A stretch of 64,000 nt of DNA from Tomocerus qinae. Taxonomy: Eukaryota > Arthropoda > Collembola > Entomobryomorpha > Tomoceridae. Position numbers and translations under genes: made by a program. Of this stretch, positions 52,659 to 64,000 are shown in pieces; position 1 is the stretch's first letter; each line of letters starts with the position of its first letter. Below the pieces are notes generated by a model that searched no databases, was not told where the DNA came from, and was given only the letters and a program-made list of their open reading frames with translations. The stretch lies in assembly GCA_020055645.1 (NCBI GenBank), contig CM034548.1, forward strand, positions 42,710,296-42,774,295, given 5' to 3'.

Positions 52659-55600
52659 GTGAGTACATTTAAATTAATCATTAAAGCTTCTAGGTAAATT
52701 TTGCAACCGATTAAAGCTTAGAGGTCATTTCTATGCCTGTGCAATTTCAAGTTTACTTGTGTAAGCAATTAGTAATAAGAGTTTAATGGCTTTTAAGGTT
52801 TCGTATCTCAAAGACGCTTTTTATAATTAATTATGTATGCTATACACAGTAGTTAAGGAAATTATAAGACGGTATCTGTTAAGGATGACACTAATAGCAT
52901 GATAATAGTAATATATTTAAAAGTAAAAAATACGTTTAATCTGCTGACACCAAGATTGTGCGGTTCTTTGGGAATGAAGAATTGTAGGATCTCTTGATTC
53001 TTCTTGAATTCAGTAAGAATCAAAAGTTTTTATAGATTGTGATAAGGTAAGAAAGTGCGTCTGTCGGATTTGATTAGGGAGGGAAGAGTGGAGACAGATT
53101 AATTAAACGTGCTACTCTCCCGGTATTCATATAATAAAGAGTGAAAGGAGTGTTAAGATAGAAATGACATGACGACAGGCAGGTCAAGACCTTACTCTTA
53201 CTTGCCATATAAGTTTAAGTAAATCCTCTGAATCTTTTTTATTCGGAACTGTCTGCTGTGTTGGGTCTCTGGATTCTTTTACCTTTATAGGGAAATGATG
53301 AAAGTAAGACTGGTGTGTGTTAATTTAGTAGTAGATGATTGCTATGTGTCCATTTTTATATGATGGCTAACTGTCAGAGAGGCAGACAGACGGGATAATG
53401 TTACTTCATTCCTTGTGTGTGTAATGTAAGTGGAATGGAAGGAGAATGTTCCATTCACTTATTACTCGAAATTACTCCACTTGAGAGTTACAGTTGAGGA
53501 TGTTCGTCTCTCCTACAGGCGGTGAGGCTCTCATTATATTGAAAGCTTCTCTGATCTTTTCATGATAAGTATTCCTCATTTTCGAGTTGTGCCTTTTCGA
53601 CAAAAAAGTCACCATCCAGGACTCTTCAGATATTTTCAAGAAGACGAGACGAGGCATTTCTCTTGTCTCCCTCACATGAACTCATCTCCATTAGCCATTC
53701 CTCGGAGCCACTCTTCACCCACCAAACCGTCTTCACCTTCAGTTTCTCAGTATTTCATGTTTACTTTAAATCCAGGTATCTCTTGTCTTCACTGCATTTC
53801 AACACTATTTACTAAGACTTGATATACTGACTTCTTCATCCCTATTTTCATTTCAGAAATGGAAACAAAACTGACTTCTGTTTACGCAAGTTTTGTTGAC
53901 ATTCACTTTGGGATATTATATCTGATTTTTTGTTTTGAAGCTAATATTGAGAATAATTACATTATTGTTTACTCTTTCCACGTAGATATTCTATTGAATA
54001 TCTTTATTAGAACGAAATACTTGCTATTTCTAAAATTTGGATTATCCGGTATCACTACTAAAGATAATATCTAATATTTTAGTTAGCGATTTATATTCAT
54101 CTGGATTTAAAGTTTTCCTAGAAACGTTATATGTACTTTTAGAATAGTCAAAACCATAAACTGCATCAATTCGAATCGATAAATAAATTATCGTCCTTTT
54201 CTGCGCGAAGTGTAAAGGAAAGTGGCCTTCTGACAAATGACATGGATTAGCATTATATTGAACAGTTACATACATTAAACAGCATGCCTATATTATAAAG
54301 TCTAACCTTTTGGGTGTGAAACGACATGTAGATAATCTTAGAGATATGTAAGCAGGATTTGGAACGAACATAGATAAACTTACCTAATACTGCTGCTAGA
54401 ATATCATGTAAAACCTGGAGACCTTTGTTATGAGATTGTCTTAATGCCCACTTACAGAATTCTTATTTACTAAAACATCTTCTCAAAAAAGGTAATTGAA
54501 CATATCTGGACCAGCCTTCTTTGAAATGTAAAAGCTGGCTTTCCGATGTTACAGTTGATTCTAGTAGAGATTCTCCCCTTTGTAGGCAAGCGTCATTTTA
54601 TGTCTGCTTAGCTCTTACAAGAAATGTTATGATTTAATGACAGTCACTTTGTCTGACATTCGACATCAATCAGTAAAAGTAAGTGTTAGTGCTTATACAG
54701 ACGTGGGAAACTTGCCCGTGTGTCTCACAATCCGTGTGAAGTCATGCTTTGTGATTATGTTCTCAAATATGCATCCAAAATATTTAATTTGTCTTGAAAG
54801 CGTACTAAAATTCTAGGTCATATATTACTAAATAACAAGGAGCGTATGCTTATTATACTTCCTACAATACATGCATAACCCATTATACGGTATTACAAAT
54901 AAGGAAGTAGTTCACGTTAGTAGCCGATTCGAGATTCTTTAGAAAAACTGATAATTTCAATAATGGTATTAGTTTTTGTCATTGATTTAGAATCGAGAAA
55001 AATAACATTGACTTTATCTAAATGGGCAAAATAGATGATTATAAATGCTTGCATTTATTAAAGAGAACGAATTGATAAAAGATATCGAATGATGTGTACC
55101 AGACAGAAATAAACATAAGGACGCACATTTACTATTTACTATGGTTAGCTCTTGGCCCAAAACTGTAAATGCGTAGATTACATTACAGATGTTACGCATT
55201 ACATTATCTACGTCGAATCTCCTATATAGTCCGACAATGCCCGACTTTTGTGCGTTGGCTTCGTTTAGACCTTAGTCAATTTTTATTTCATTCGTCTAGC
55301 GTCTGCAGAGAACGGATATTTATTATGTATCTGTCGGATTTTTATTCTTTTTTGGGCTGTGCTACTTATAGCATAGAAAATGTTTAAGAACCGGTGAGAA
55401 TGGAAGTTGTATCGGATAGACAGACAGAACAGGATATTACGTGTGGTTTGACTGGAGTGCTTATATGCAATCCTGTTTGGCTATGGATTACTAAGTCGTA
55501 AAGCACAAGTAAGAGAGCCGGGACTAGAATTTCGGTTGTTTGTAAATTCTGTATATCATTAGCACCAAAGCCTCCAACTGATAGAAAGGGTATTGTGAGG

Positions 55601-58600
55601 AAGAAGAGGAGAGATAGGAGTTGGGAGGGATGGCTTTGTGTAGGATTGGCTGTACAGAATCTACCATAGATAAATTTTGACGTCTCCGTACCATTTGTCA
55701 TGTGGCCCGAATTCCCATTTTTCATTTCAGAGTGGTATTTAAAGCTGGACACCTTATATTATTATATCCCACTGCATTCCCTTCATCAATCTTTTGTAAG
55801 CAACTTTGGCTGGGCTACGATGAACGAACGTGTTATTAGGACTGTTCCGCTCTGGACTCTAATCTGTGAATGTGCTCCACTCAAACTAAACTACCTATCT
55901 ATCTATATATGCACTCACAATGATCAGTTTCACTTCCATTCGTCTCCCTTATGAGAATCAGACTTCTAGATCACATAATAATATTACCTACACTCATATC
56001 TGAATAGCAGATCGTGGAAGCATATATCGGCAATGACTTCTTTCTATGCAGCCATAAAAAATATTTCCTATATGTAATTCTACAGTACGCTAGTTTAGCT
56101 GCGTCCAAAGAAACGATTGGAACTTATTTGAATTTAAAGTAGGTATTTGTTTAGATGGAGTAGGGGTACACGTTCTGTGACAATGACTTTGGCCACGGAT
56201 CTCTGGCTTAACCAAAGCCTTTTTAGTTTGGGGTCAAAAACTCAAGTCAAATGCTCAACTCAACCCCATCCTATAGAGTATGCACCATCATCCAACGTAA
56301 TATTTATCACTCTACTGCCTACTAACCAGCCACTCTTACACGACTAATATTCTCAATCTTTGATTCTCACTTAATGCTCTTTAGATACGCATTCGTAGTA
56401 CTACATAAGCTCTTTTTTCATTCACGAGTGCTTACAGTGCCTAGTTGGCAATTTTAGTACCACATCAAATCCAGCGTTTTTATTCCCATCATCAGCAACT
56501 TATAAATGGGCATACATAGTGCAAATATTTTCTTGTCTTTAATGCATATTCTTAATTGTTATTATGTCCTATTTAAGTACTCTTTGTGCTTTACAAACTG
56601 TTTTGTATTGTAAATGTGCCTTGTTATGCTTGCAAAACTTTATATAGTACCTATGGATAATATTTGTAGGATATTATATTTAGAAATTGTAAAATATTAG
56701 ACTCAATGCGTATAAACTTACAGGCTATGGATATCACCAAAAGGAAATGTTATATGATCTTAGTGCAAACACATCCATAAATAAATTAGCTTTACATGAA
56801 CCATGTTACGATAAAAAATCATGTATTTAGCATGACTAAGATTACCAGTAAATTGCATTGAAATTCATTGAATTGAATATTGCCAGAATGCTAAACGCAT
56901 GCTAATTTATTGCGGTGAGTTAAAAACTTGTGTAAATTTTAAGCCAGCGTTCTTTGTTTTGTAGAAGAAAGAAATAGAGCCGTGAGGATCACTTTGTTCA
57001 TTTACTCATCTACTCGTTTGCTTATTTGCTATCTGCTGTGTCTAATTCAATGTTGCAAATTGTTGGTAGCGTATAGGTTTCTATTATAACATTCGATTAC
57101 CATTTGCTGATACAGCAGACCAAGCCAAATTCACGCTTTAAAAAGTTTTGCAGACCTGCGATGCATCTTGGGTGTTTAAAATGCACGATCACTTTTCGTA
57201 CGCATTAGCCAGTAGCTGTTATAGCATTACAATAGATTCAAAATAATCAAGCTGTTTGTATTGTTTTCCACCCTGTATGATTCTGTATGGGTTTCCGCTA
57301 GGCAATTTGTGGACAGCGTCATGGATGTCGAACGAAGTTTATCAGAATTTGAATGCTTTTTACACTTTGTGACTACGAACTGAAATTAGAGACAGACAGA
57401 GACGCACAGTTTTTTGTGTAGTGCTTTTACATAAACTGACTAAGTCTTATCGTTTTGAGATGAAATGCACGTTCAGGGAAATACGTGCACTAGTCCAACG
57501 AACGTAAGTTATGATATAAAGTGCAATCATGAAGTTACCTACCTGTAAGCCCAGCTAGAGCGTATTATGATTTTAGTTGTAAGTAAAGTTCAAATTCTAA
57601 ATCAATTCGAGATTGAGAAGCGGTTTGTTGCGCTTCGTTCTGCTTTACTAAACACGAAAACTTTGATCTGCTGTGCTTTCCTTGTTGGTATTCGTAGTTG
57701 CATTTTCTGCAGCGTAATAGTCTAATAGTTTGGTTCCGAGTGGAAAGACCCTACCTTTGAACGAGTTTATCGGCATTTCCTTTGATTATTGTCACTTTCT
57801 TGACTTTATGATTAATGATACTACATTTCATAATTTTGACCTTCCTTTCTATGCACAATGTACAAAATATTACTCAGGAATACTTCATAGTAATATCATA
57901 TTTTCTTGGAATCATATTTTCTAGAACTGTTGGGAAGCTGGTGGAGAGGTTAGTTGTTTTGCTCTTAAGGGCAAAAGTTTGTTTTTAAAATTTGTGTGAA
58001 AGTAAAAAATGATTTGGTTTGTGACACATTTCCATTTATGTAAATATTTATGCCCTTTTTAGTTTTAACTGCTCTAATGTTTCTAAAATTTTATTTAAAA
58101 ATCAAACGTTGTCAACTCTGATGGTTTATTACTGATCTAAACAATTAAGTTTTCGTTTATCTATATTCGATGTGTTGGCATAAGTATAATATCGTTGTAG
58201 TAGTAAAAACTTCCCTTGCCCCCTGGTTTAAATAGGCGGGTTTAGACTTATTGTGTTTTCTCCCTCCGTTTGGCTTTCCTCTTCCTTTTGTATTGCATTA
58301 TAGTCATAGTCTTTAGTGCTTATTAATAATTTCATGGACTAAAACAGGATTTTCGCATTAAGTTCCCTGCATAGCGGTGAGTAGAGAGTACTGTTTGGCG
58401 TTCTGCTCGACTGATTTCGATATTACCATATGAGCTGATGGTCTACATGAACACTGAAAAACTGAAACTAAAATTAATGTGCATGAAAAACGTAGAATAA
58501 GTTATACTAGTTATACGAGTGAAATGGAAATCGTATTCCTATGAATTCGTATTAGATAGCATTGTCTGTGGCAGATGAGCAAATAAGTATTTTGTACTGA

Positions 58601-61600
58601 TGGTTATACCCATCAGTAGTAAATAAGTCTACTAAGCCTGAAATATTTAGTATCGTCACATGCAATATACAAATACAAATAATAAGACTAGTATCTAAGT
58701 ATATGGATATTGTAGTAAGTATGTATTCTGAAAACAGACCGCTTTGACTTATTATTAGTCGATTCTGTATTGAAATTGTAAAGGTTTCTGTATGGGACCA
58801 CTCACGAGGGAAATTACTGTTTTATGTTCGGTCTGACAAATGGAAATCCATAGAAAGTCGGTAAGTGGGTTTATGATGACCACATCAGACTTTCATGCAA
58901 CAAAAGTCTTAGTCATAAACATGATGTCGGTCTATATATACTTATTAACAGAATGCGACTCTTTATTTATTCCGCATTTCAATAAAGACATGCTGGGATC
59001 CAACAGAATAATGTGCTAAACAAAATGCTGTGTGTGTCACATTAGAAGAATCTGTGTAATGTGCTTCGGTAGGTGCATGCGAAAAATATTTACGCTAAGC
59101 AGCATTATGTACAATTAGTGTATTATTAGATTTCTTTACTTCTTACAGGTCATTCATGCCGTAGCTTTACTTTTCTGTGCATTAGTTTTCTGCAGTTTCG
59201 CTTATTTTTTAGCAATTCCGTCCTCACGTTCCTCCGTGCTAATGTTTCTTCAGCACACTATTAACATTACATTACTTTTGAGTTTGGAGACTATCATCAT
59301 CACATTTGATACTGCCGTCTTCATTGTAATCGCCAAGTTGTGATGTTGTGAACGGCATTTTTGAGCATGCCACCTGAAATCTTGCATCCGCATAGGTATA
59401 TCTAAATAGGTTGGCAGTTAAAGTAAGCAGTTCTGTAGAATCATTAGAATTTACTCTTCCCTGTATAAATCATAATCTACTCGTTGTCTTCACTTGGGCA
59501 CATGACAACTAGTAAATGCGTTAAAAAGAGATCTGAATAAGGAGTAAGTGCTCATGTAAGTACGGTCTCATGCATACAGGCAGTACCAAAATTTTTTAAG
59601 CTCATTGACTGAACACAACTTTCTGTCCAAAATTGTATTCTACGTATTCTTTGTGAATATATGAAAGATGAAAATCATTAGCGCTTTATTTTATGCTTAG
59701 TGCAGCGGAGTTGATTTGATTTGGAATGCGTTTTTCTATGTGAGTATTAGTCAATGATTTTGTGAAATAGACATTTCCGTATGCAATTTGGATGAGACAT
59801 ACGCAAAAGCACGTAAAGTAGAGTAATCTCCAAGTCAAATCAGTTTTGTTCAGCTACATATAAAATCTGCATTGACTATACAGATATTGTAGTCATTTAA
59901 TTATTTCAAACCGTGAACATTACGCCAATTACCAATCAGTGCGATGTGATGTTAAATTATAATTTCATATGATACGAATGCTCTAAAGGGAACTTTGCAA
60001 TGGAAGTGTATTCTGATGCTGCTTGGTAGTGTGTATAATTGTAGAAGTAGCGTGTCGTTAGTTTTTAATTCGCCTAATACTAGACGGTGTCTACAGTCGT
60101 CAGAGATTAGGCAGTTGTTTTGTATTTAGGTTGATACACATACTATTATGCATCCGCTTTCCATACAAATCAAGTAATAAGGGTTAAAATTTTGGATGGA
60201 TGGATAAAGATGAGCTTCTGTGATTCTGGGACTGAGAAGTAGACCTGCTGTGTTTTTTGAAAACTCTAAAGTGAGGAGAGTAGGGTAATGTTGATTTCGT
60301 ATACAGCAGACACAGTTTTATATTCTCACTCACAATAGCTATATGGAAGATTCTTTTGCTGCACCATGCTTCTCCTTCGCTTAACTTGCACCCATCCTTG
60401 ACATGACTTGCATTCTTCGTCATTCGATTCGTTCATGTCCAACTGATATTGCATATAAGAACGAACCATGCATGTATGCTAGTATGTAGTACTAGTAGCG
60501 CGGCTAGTAATACTAGTGTATAAATATAATATCTGTTTAAGTGATGGACCATTAATAGTCAACTCTTATTAATGCACTTAGGTGGATGGCTAATAAATGT
60601 CTAAGGAAGGGACCCATAATAATATACGTTCTTTGCTCCCTATTTATACATACTATAGTGTGACTACTCTGCTTATATCCTTGTTCTTGCTTATTTAAGG
60701 TCCTATATTCTACTACACACTCAAATGCAAAGGTACTAACCAGTGAGTAACTTGACTTATTTGACTACATGAATTCTACACAGGTATTATTATCATTTAT
60801 ACGGCTTGTGTAGTATTAATGCTGAACCGAGTCAAATCCCTCTTTCTGTCCGTATGTAAATGTAGATACCTATTTACGTATTGGAGGGATACATATAAAA
60901 TATGTATACTTTTGACTTTGTACATACGCTTGCTTTGTATTATATGTATTGTCCAATCCAATTGCATTTGCATTATTGTATTGTATAACACAAACTTAGG
61001 TATAATATCCATCTGCACCTGATAAATAAAATATGTAAGCTAGGCAAGTCTAAGTACATTACATCTATAAGTAGATTCGAAATGATGCCTCTAAACGGAT
61101 TATTATACATAATAAGGCTGAACTACCCTCCACTTCTAAAGACTGGAATAGTTTTAACTGAAACATGTAGGTGCTAGGAGTCAAAATGGTTTTATGATTT
61201 ACAGTTGTTAGTTGTGTAAGTACTGAATTGTGTGTTCACGCACATACTATTAATACCTTTACTTAGGCTGTTTTAGTACTTTGAGTTGCATTCAGTTACA
61301 CCGATTATTCTTATCTCATCTCACTTTTTATAACTACTTAAACAGTCAAATTTTGGTTTCCACCATTACAAAGGTATCTCATATTATGTAGATGTGTTTG
61401 AATATGCATACGAGTGAGTGCAATGATGATGTGTGATGCACTTTAAGTGTACTCTGATTTGGTTTGTTATGGTTATGGTACATTGATAGAGCTATATGGT
61501 CTTTGTGAAGCAGAATATGTGTGTAACTAAGAACATGACTAAGTTGGAATAAATTCCGTGTTTTGTGTAGCAATGATGAATGCACGTAAGAAAGAAGGCA

Positions 61601-64000
61601 CGTTGAAAGCAAGCGTCGTCTTTTTGTTTGATTCAGTAGGAAACTGACTTTTTCATTCCAATCTGCCGTTTGTTTGGATTTATTTTAGAAAGAAAAAGGG
61701 TAATCGAGGAAACCAGTATTCTTCATGTTTTCTTTCTCACCTCAGTTGAATCTTGACTCACTATTTCAATTATGTCTTTAGCATAGGCCAAACCCTAGAC
61801 TGCTGTAATGGAAATGAATCAAACAATTCAACTATTGTGCTCTAGAACTCCAGAATGGGGCTGTAAGTAAAGTAAGAGGAGACCAGGCCAGACATTTGGA
61901 TCAAGAGTAACACATTTTTAATTGTTCTGCCTAAGCATATATACTGATACTCACTATAAGAACTATTACAGCATTCCTTAAAACAATCGGCTACATTGCC
62001 ATTACATCTTTACATCTTATTAGATTCACAGACTAAGTGAGCCAACTCTTTACGTTGCATTCAAAAGTCTGTTGTCCCCTTGGACGATGTTCCTAAACTT
62101 GAATTTATGGTAGAATGGGCTAAAGCAACATTCACTCTCATTTATTTTTCTCGCATCTCCACTTCATCAATTGTTTTTATTTCTTTTCACAATTACCTGC
62201 GTTAGTCGCATTCGCATTACATTGGAAATGCAAGCACATGTGTAGATAATTCTCTGCAGTACAAACCTTTCGGAACAATTAAAAAATAGTTACTCTATGC
62301 TGGGCTTAATAAGCTTCTAATTAGATTTATTTGTTTCGTATACCTTCATATTCATTTTAACTACTAAGCTGTTGAGTGTTTTTACATGCCAAATGCAGTC
62401 TACTATATTTAATAACATACTAAGTTTTAAGCCAACAGCTTTACATGACAGTAAGATTTAACTTCGTGCCAGGAACATTAAAGCTCAGGTAGAAATATAA
62501 TATGACCATGAATGAAATTATTAGTTTGTTGAATTAATTCAAATTCTACAGATGAATTCATGCCATTATTCTCTGATTAATTGAGTGAAAGAATCGGCAG
62601 TTTCCTTCATTTTGTTGATGCAGCACAATATTTTGTAGTCTCTGTACTATTGTATTTGTATCGTACACATCTGTAGCAGTAGTTACACAATGCATATTAA
62701 AATTCCATTGCCTACAGTGGAATGGAATGCGCATTGAAAATCTTTTTTATAAATATTGCTGCTATCTATTTTGAAGGGACACAATGCGTTAGGCAAAATG
62801 TTGTCTGGTCGTGGATAAATAAGTAGCATAATAATAATATCTTAGTCAAGGTGCTCGGTAACTATAGAGAATGGGCATTATGTAAACGTCATATAAGCAC
62901 CTTCGCTAACATTTCATTTAGGACGATATAAAGTGTCCAATTTACTAGTAGATCTATATGTCATGTCCTTATTGTAGCTAATGCATGGAGAGATTGTATA
63001 CTTTGGTGAACCTTTAAATCTCCTTTTATGTCCTGTAATGAAGTCATTGAATTTGTGATCTATCCGCTTATACTTCACTCACATTACGTGAATTGCAGAC
63101 AGAACAGAGTAGGAGCAATGGGCATGCATTCGAACCCAAGTTGTAACTTTGTAACATTGCTCCGCACGAGTGACGGTCGTAGGCCTAACACGCCCTTCTT
63201 CTTTAGTTAGTCAGTCCTAGCCTATCCTATCGTGAGTGAGCAAAAGAAAACGAAATACACGCCAGCAGGGCCAAGCGCCATAATTGTGTTGACCGTGGTG
63301 TTACAAAAAAATTATTACATTTATCTATGTACTATTATACAATCTATTTATGTACTTTGAACAATAATTCATGTGGATGCGACGCTTAGGTACATTTGTA
63401 GACGCTATAAGTTCATGATGGAAAATCTGGCTTTGGAGGTTTAGTCCTTTTTGAATTATGCACTGTAAACATTCAAGAAGTATATGTCTATACTTTTTAC
63501 AGTATTCTAGTAATTTAAAATACTAAATTCTAAAACCTGAATCATCTTACCAGTTAGAGTTTCGTAATATTTCATTTAAATGCTGTTAGCAAATGCTATT
63601 CATGGAAAATGTGTTAAAAATCACTCAGCTTAATGCATTGTGGTTGTACTTATATAACGATCATGACTAAAGCAACTCATTCTATAGTAATTTCACTTTT
63701 ATGCCATAAAAGTCAGATTTAGAAAACAGAAAATGCTAAATACTGCAATTAATGATCATTTTCCCTTTGAAAATTTTGAAACTTCTTTTAAATGAAAGTC
63801 TGCATGGAAATTAAGTCCTAGTCCTAAGTCGTACTAATTGTGTGCATAGATTAATGAATTACTATATAGTAATATCCATTTCAGGCAATTCAATAAAATT
63901 GTGCATTATTAACTGAATCGGCACTTCAAATTATCTTTATCCTAACGCTTACTAATTCGACGATATTCGGATCCCTTAGTTTGTTTCACGCCGTTTAGTT
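52659..64000 (+). other. cnc intron 3, at least 11.3 kb, open to the window end
   Basis: It follows the donor ACA|GTGAGTACA. I found no further exon with cnc-like content up to 64000, no tandem repeat and no mobile element. ORFs of 60-122 codons on both strands (for example 55384-55752, minus) have neither domain signatures nor splice context. A long intron before the shared bZIP exons would suit a gene with isoform-specific promoters. Confidence 0.5.

Noticed and set aside
55384..55752. 122-codon minus-strand ORF in the long cnc intron
   Set aside because: No recognisable motif; overlaps ORFs in other frames; consistent with chance in a locally less AT-rich stretch.

Overview
This is eukaryotic, AT-rich nuclear DNA, most likely from an arthropod and probably an insect. 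Coding parts are split by GT-AG introns, several of them only about 65-110 nt. The recognisable genes are an innexin, a Vps4/katanin-like AAA ATPase, a KDM4-like JmjC protein, and the 5' half of an Nrf/CncC (cap-n-collar) transcription factor. No bacterial features, tRNA, rRNA or CRISPR array were seen. The species is not resolved.

Region 1 (1-25.3 kb) looks like one giant foldback structure. The first ~1 kb matches the reverse complement of the stretch ending at ~25.33 kb. Inside each arm lies a long array of the same 153-bp satellite family, in opposite orientations: array A at 1.0-12.9 kb (about 77 copies) and array B at 20.0-24.3 kb (about 27 copies). The single-copy core between the arms (12.9-19 kb) holds three spliced genes: an unrecognised two-exon gene (-), a divergent innexin (+), and a MIT-less Vps4-like ATPase (-). 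The layout resembles Foldback-type transposons, whose long inverted repeats are built of tandem units, but no transposase was found. A ~0.2-kb foldback/MITE with nested hairpins (25.38-25.57 kb) sits just outside the arm.

Region 2 (25.75-32.23 kb, -) is the most unusual gene. A KDM4/JARID-type JmjC domain, with its Fe(II) HxE...H, 2OG lysine and Zn-type Cys/His residues visible, is followed by 23 tandem 171-bp units. Each unit is one 60-nt exon plus one ~111-nt intron. All 23 exons are open and phase 1-1, so they splice into a run of 20-residue repeats, ending in a Cys/His-rich terminal exon. Part of the array (7 units) has been duplicated recently. A non-coding 168-bp satellite (32.33-37.73 kb, about 32 copies) lies directly upstream, then a T-rich degenerate repeat to 38.2 kb.

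Region 3 (38.2-64 kb) belongs mainly to cnc on the + strand. There are possible 5' non-coding exons at 38-39.4 kb, an isolated exon-like ORF at 43.7 kb, and the coding exon with the ER-anchor N-terminus at 45.08-45.79 kb. Two further in-phase exons lie at 50.28-50.51 and 52.60-52.66 kb, and the gene continues past the window through an intron of more than 11 kb. The bZIP end is not in the window.

All assignments come from reading the sequence by eye. Splice sites, copy numbers and homologies are manual calls without database support.
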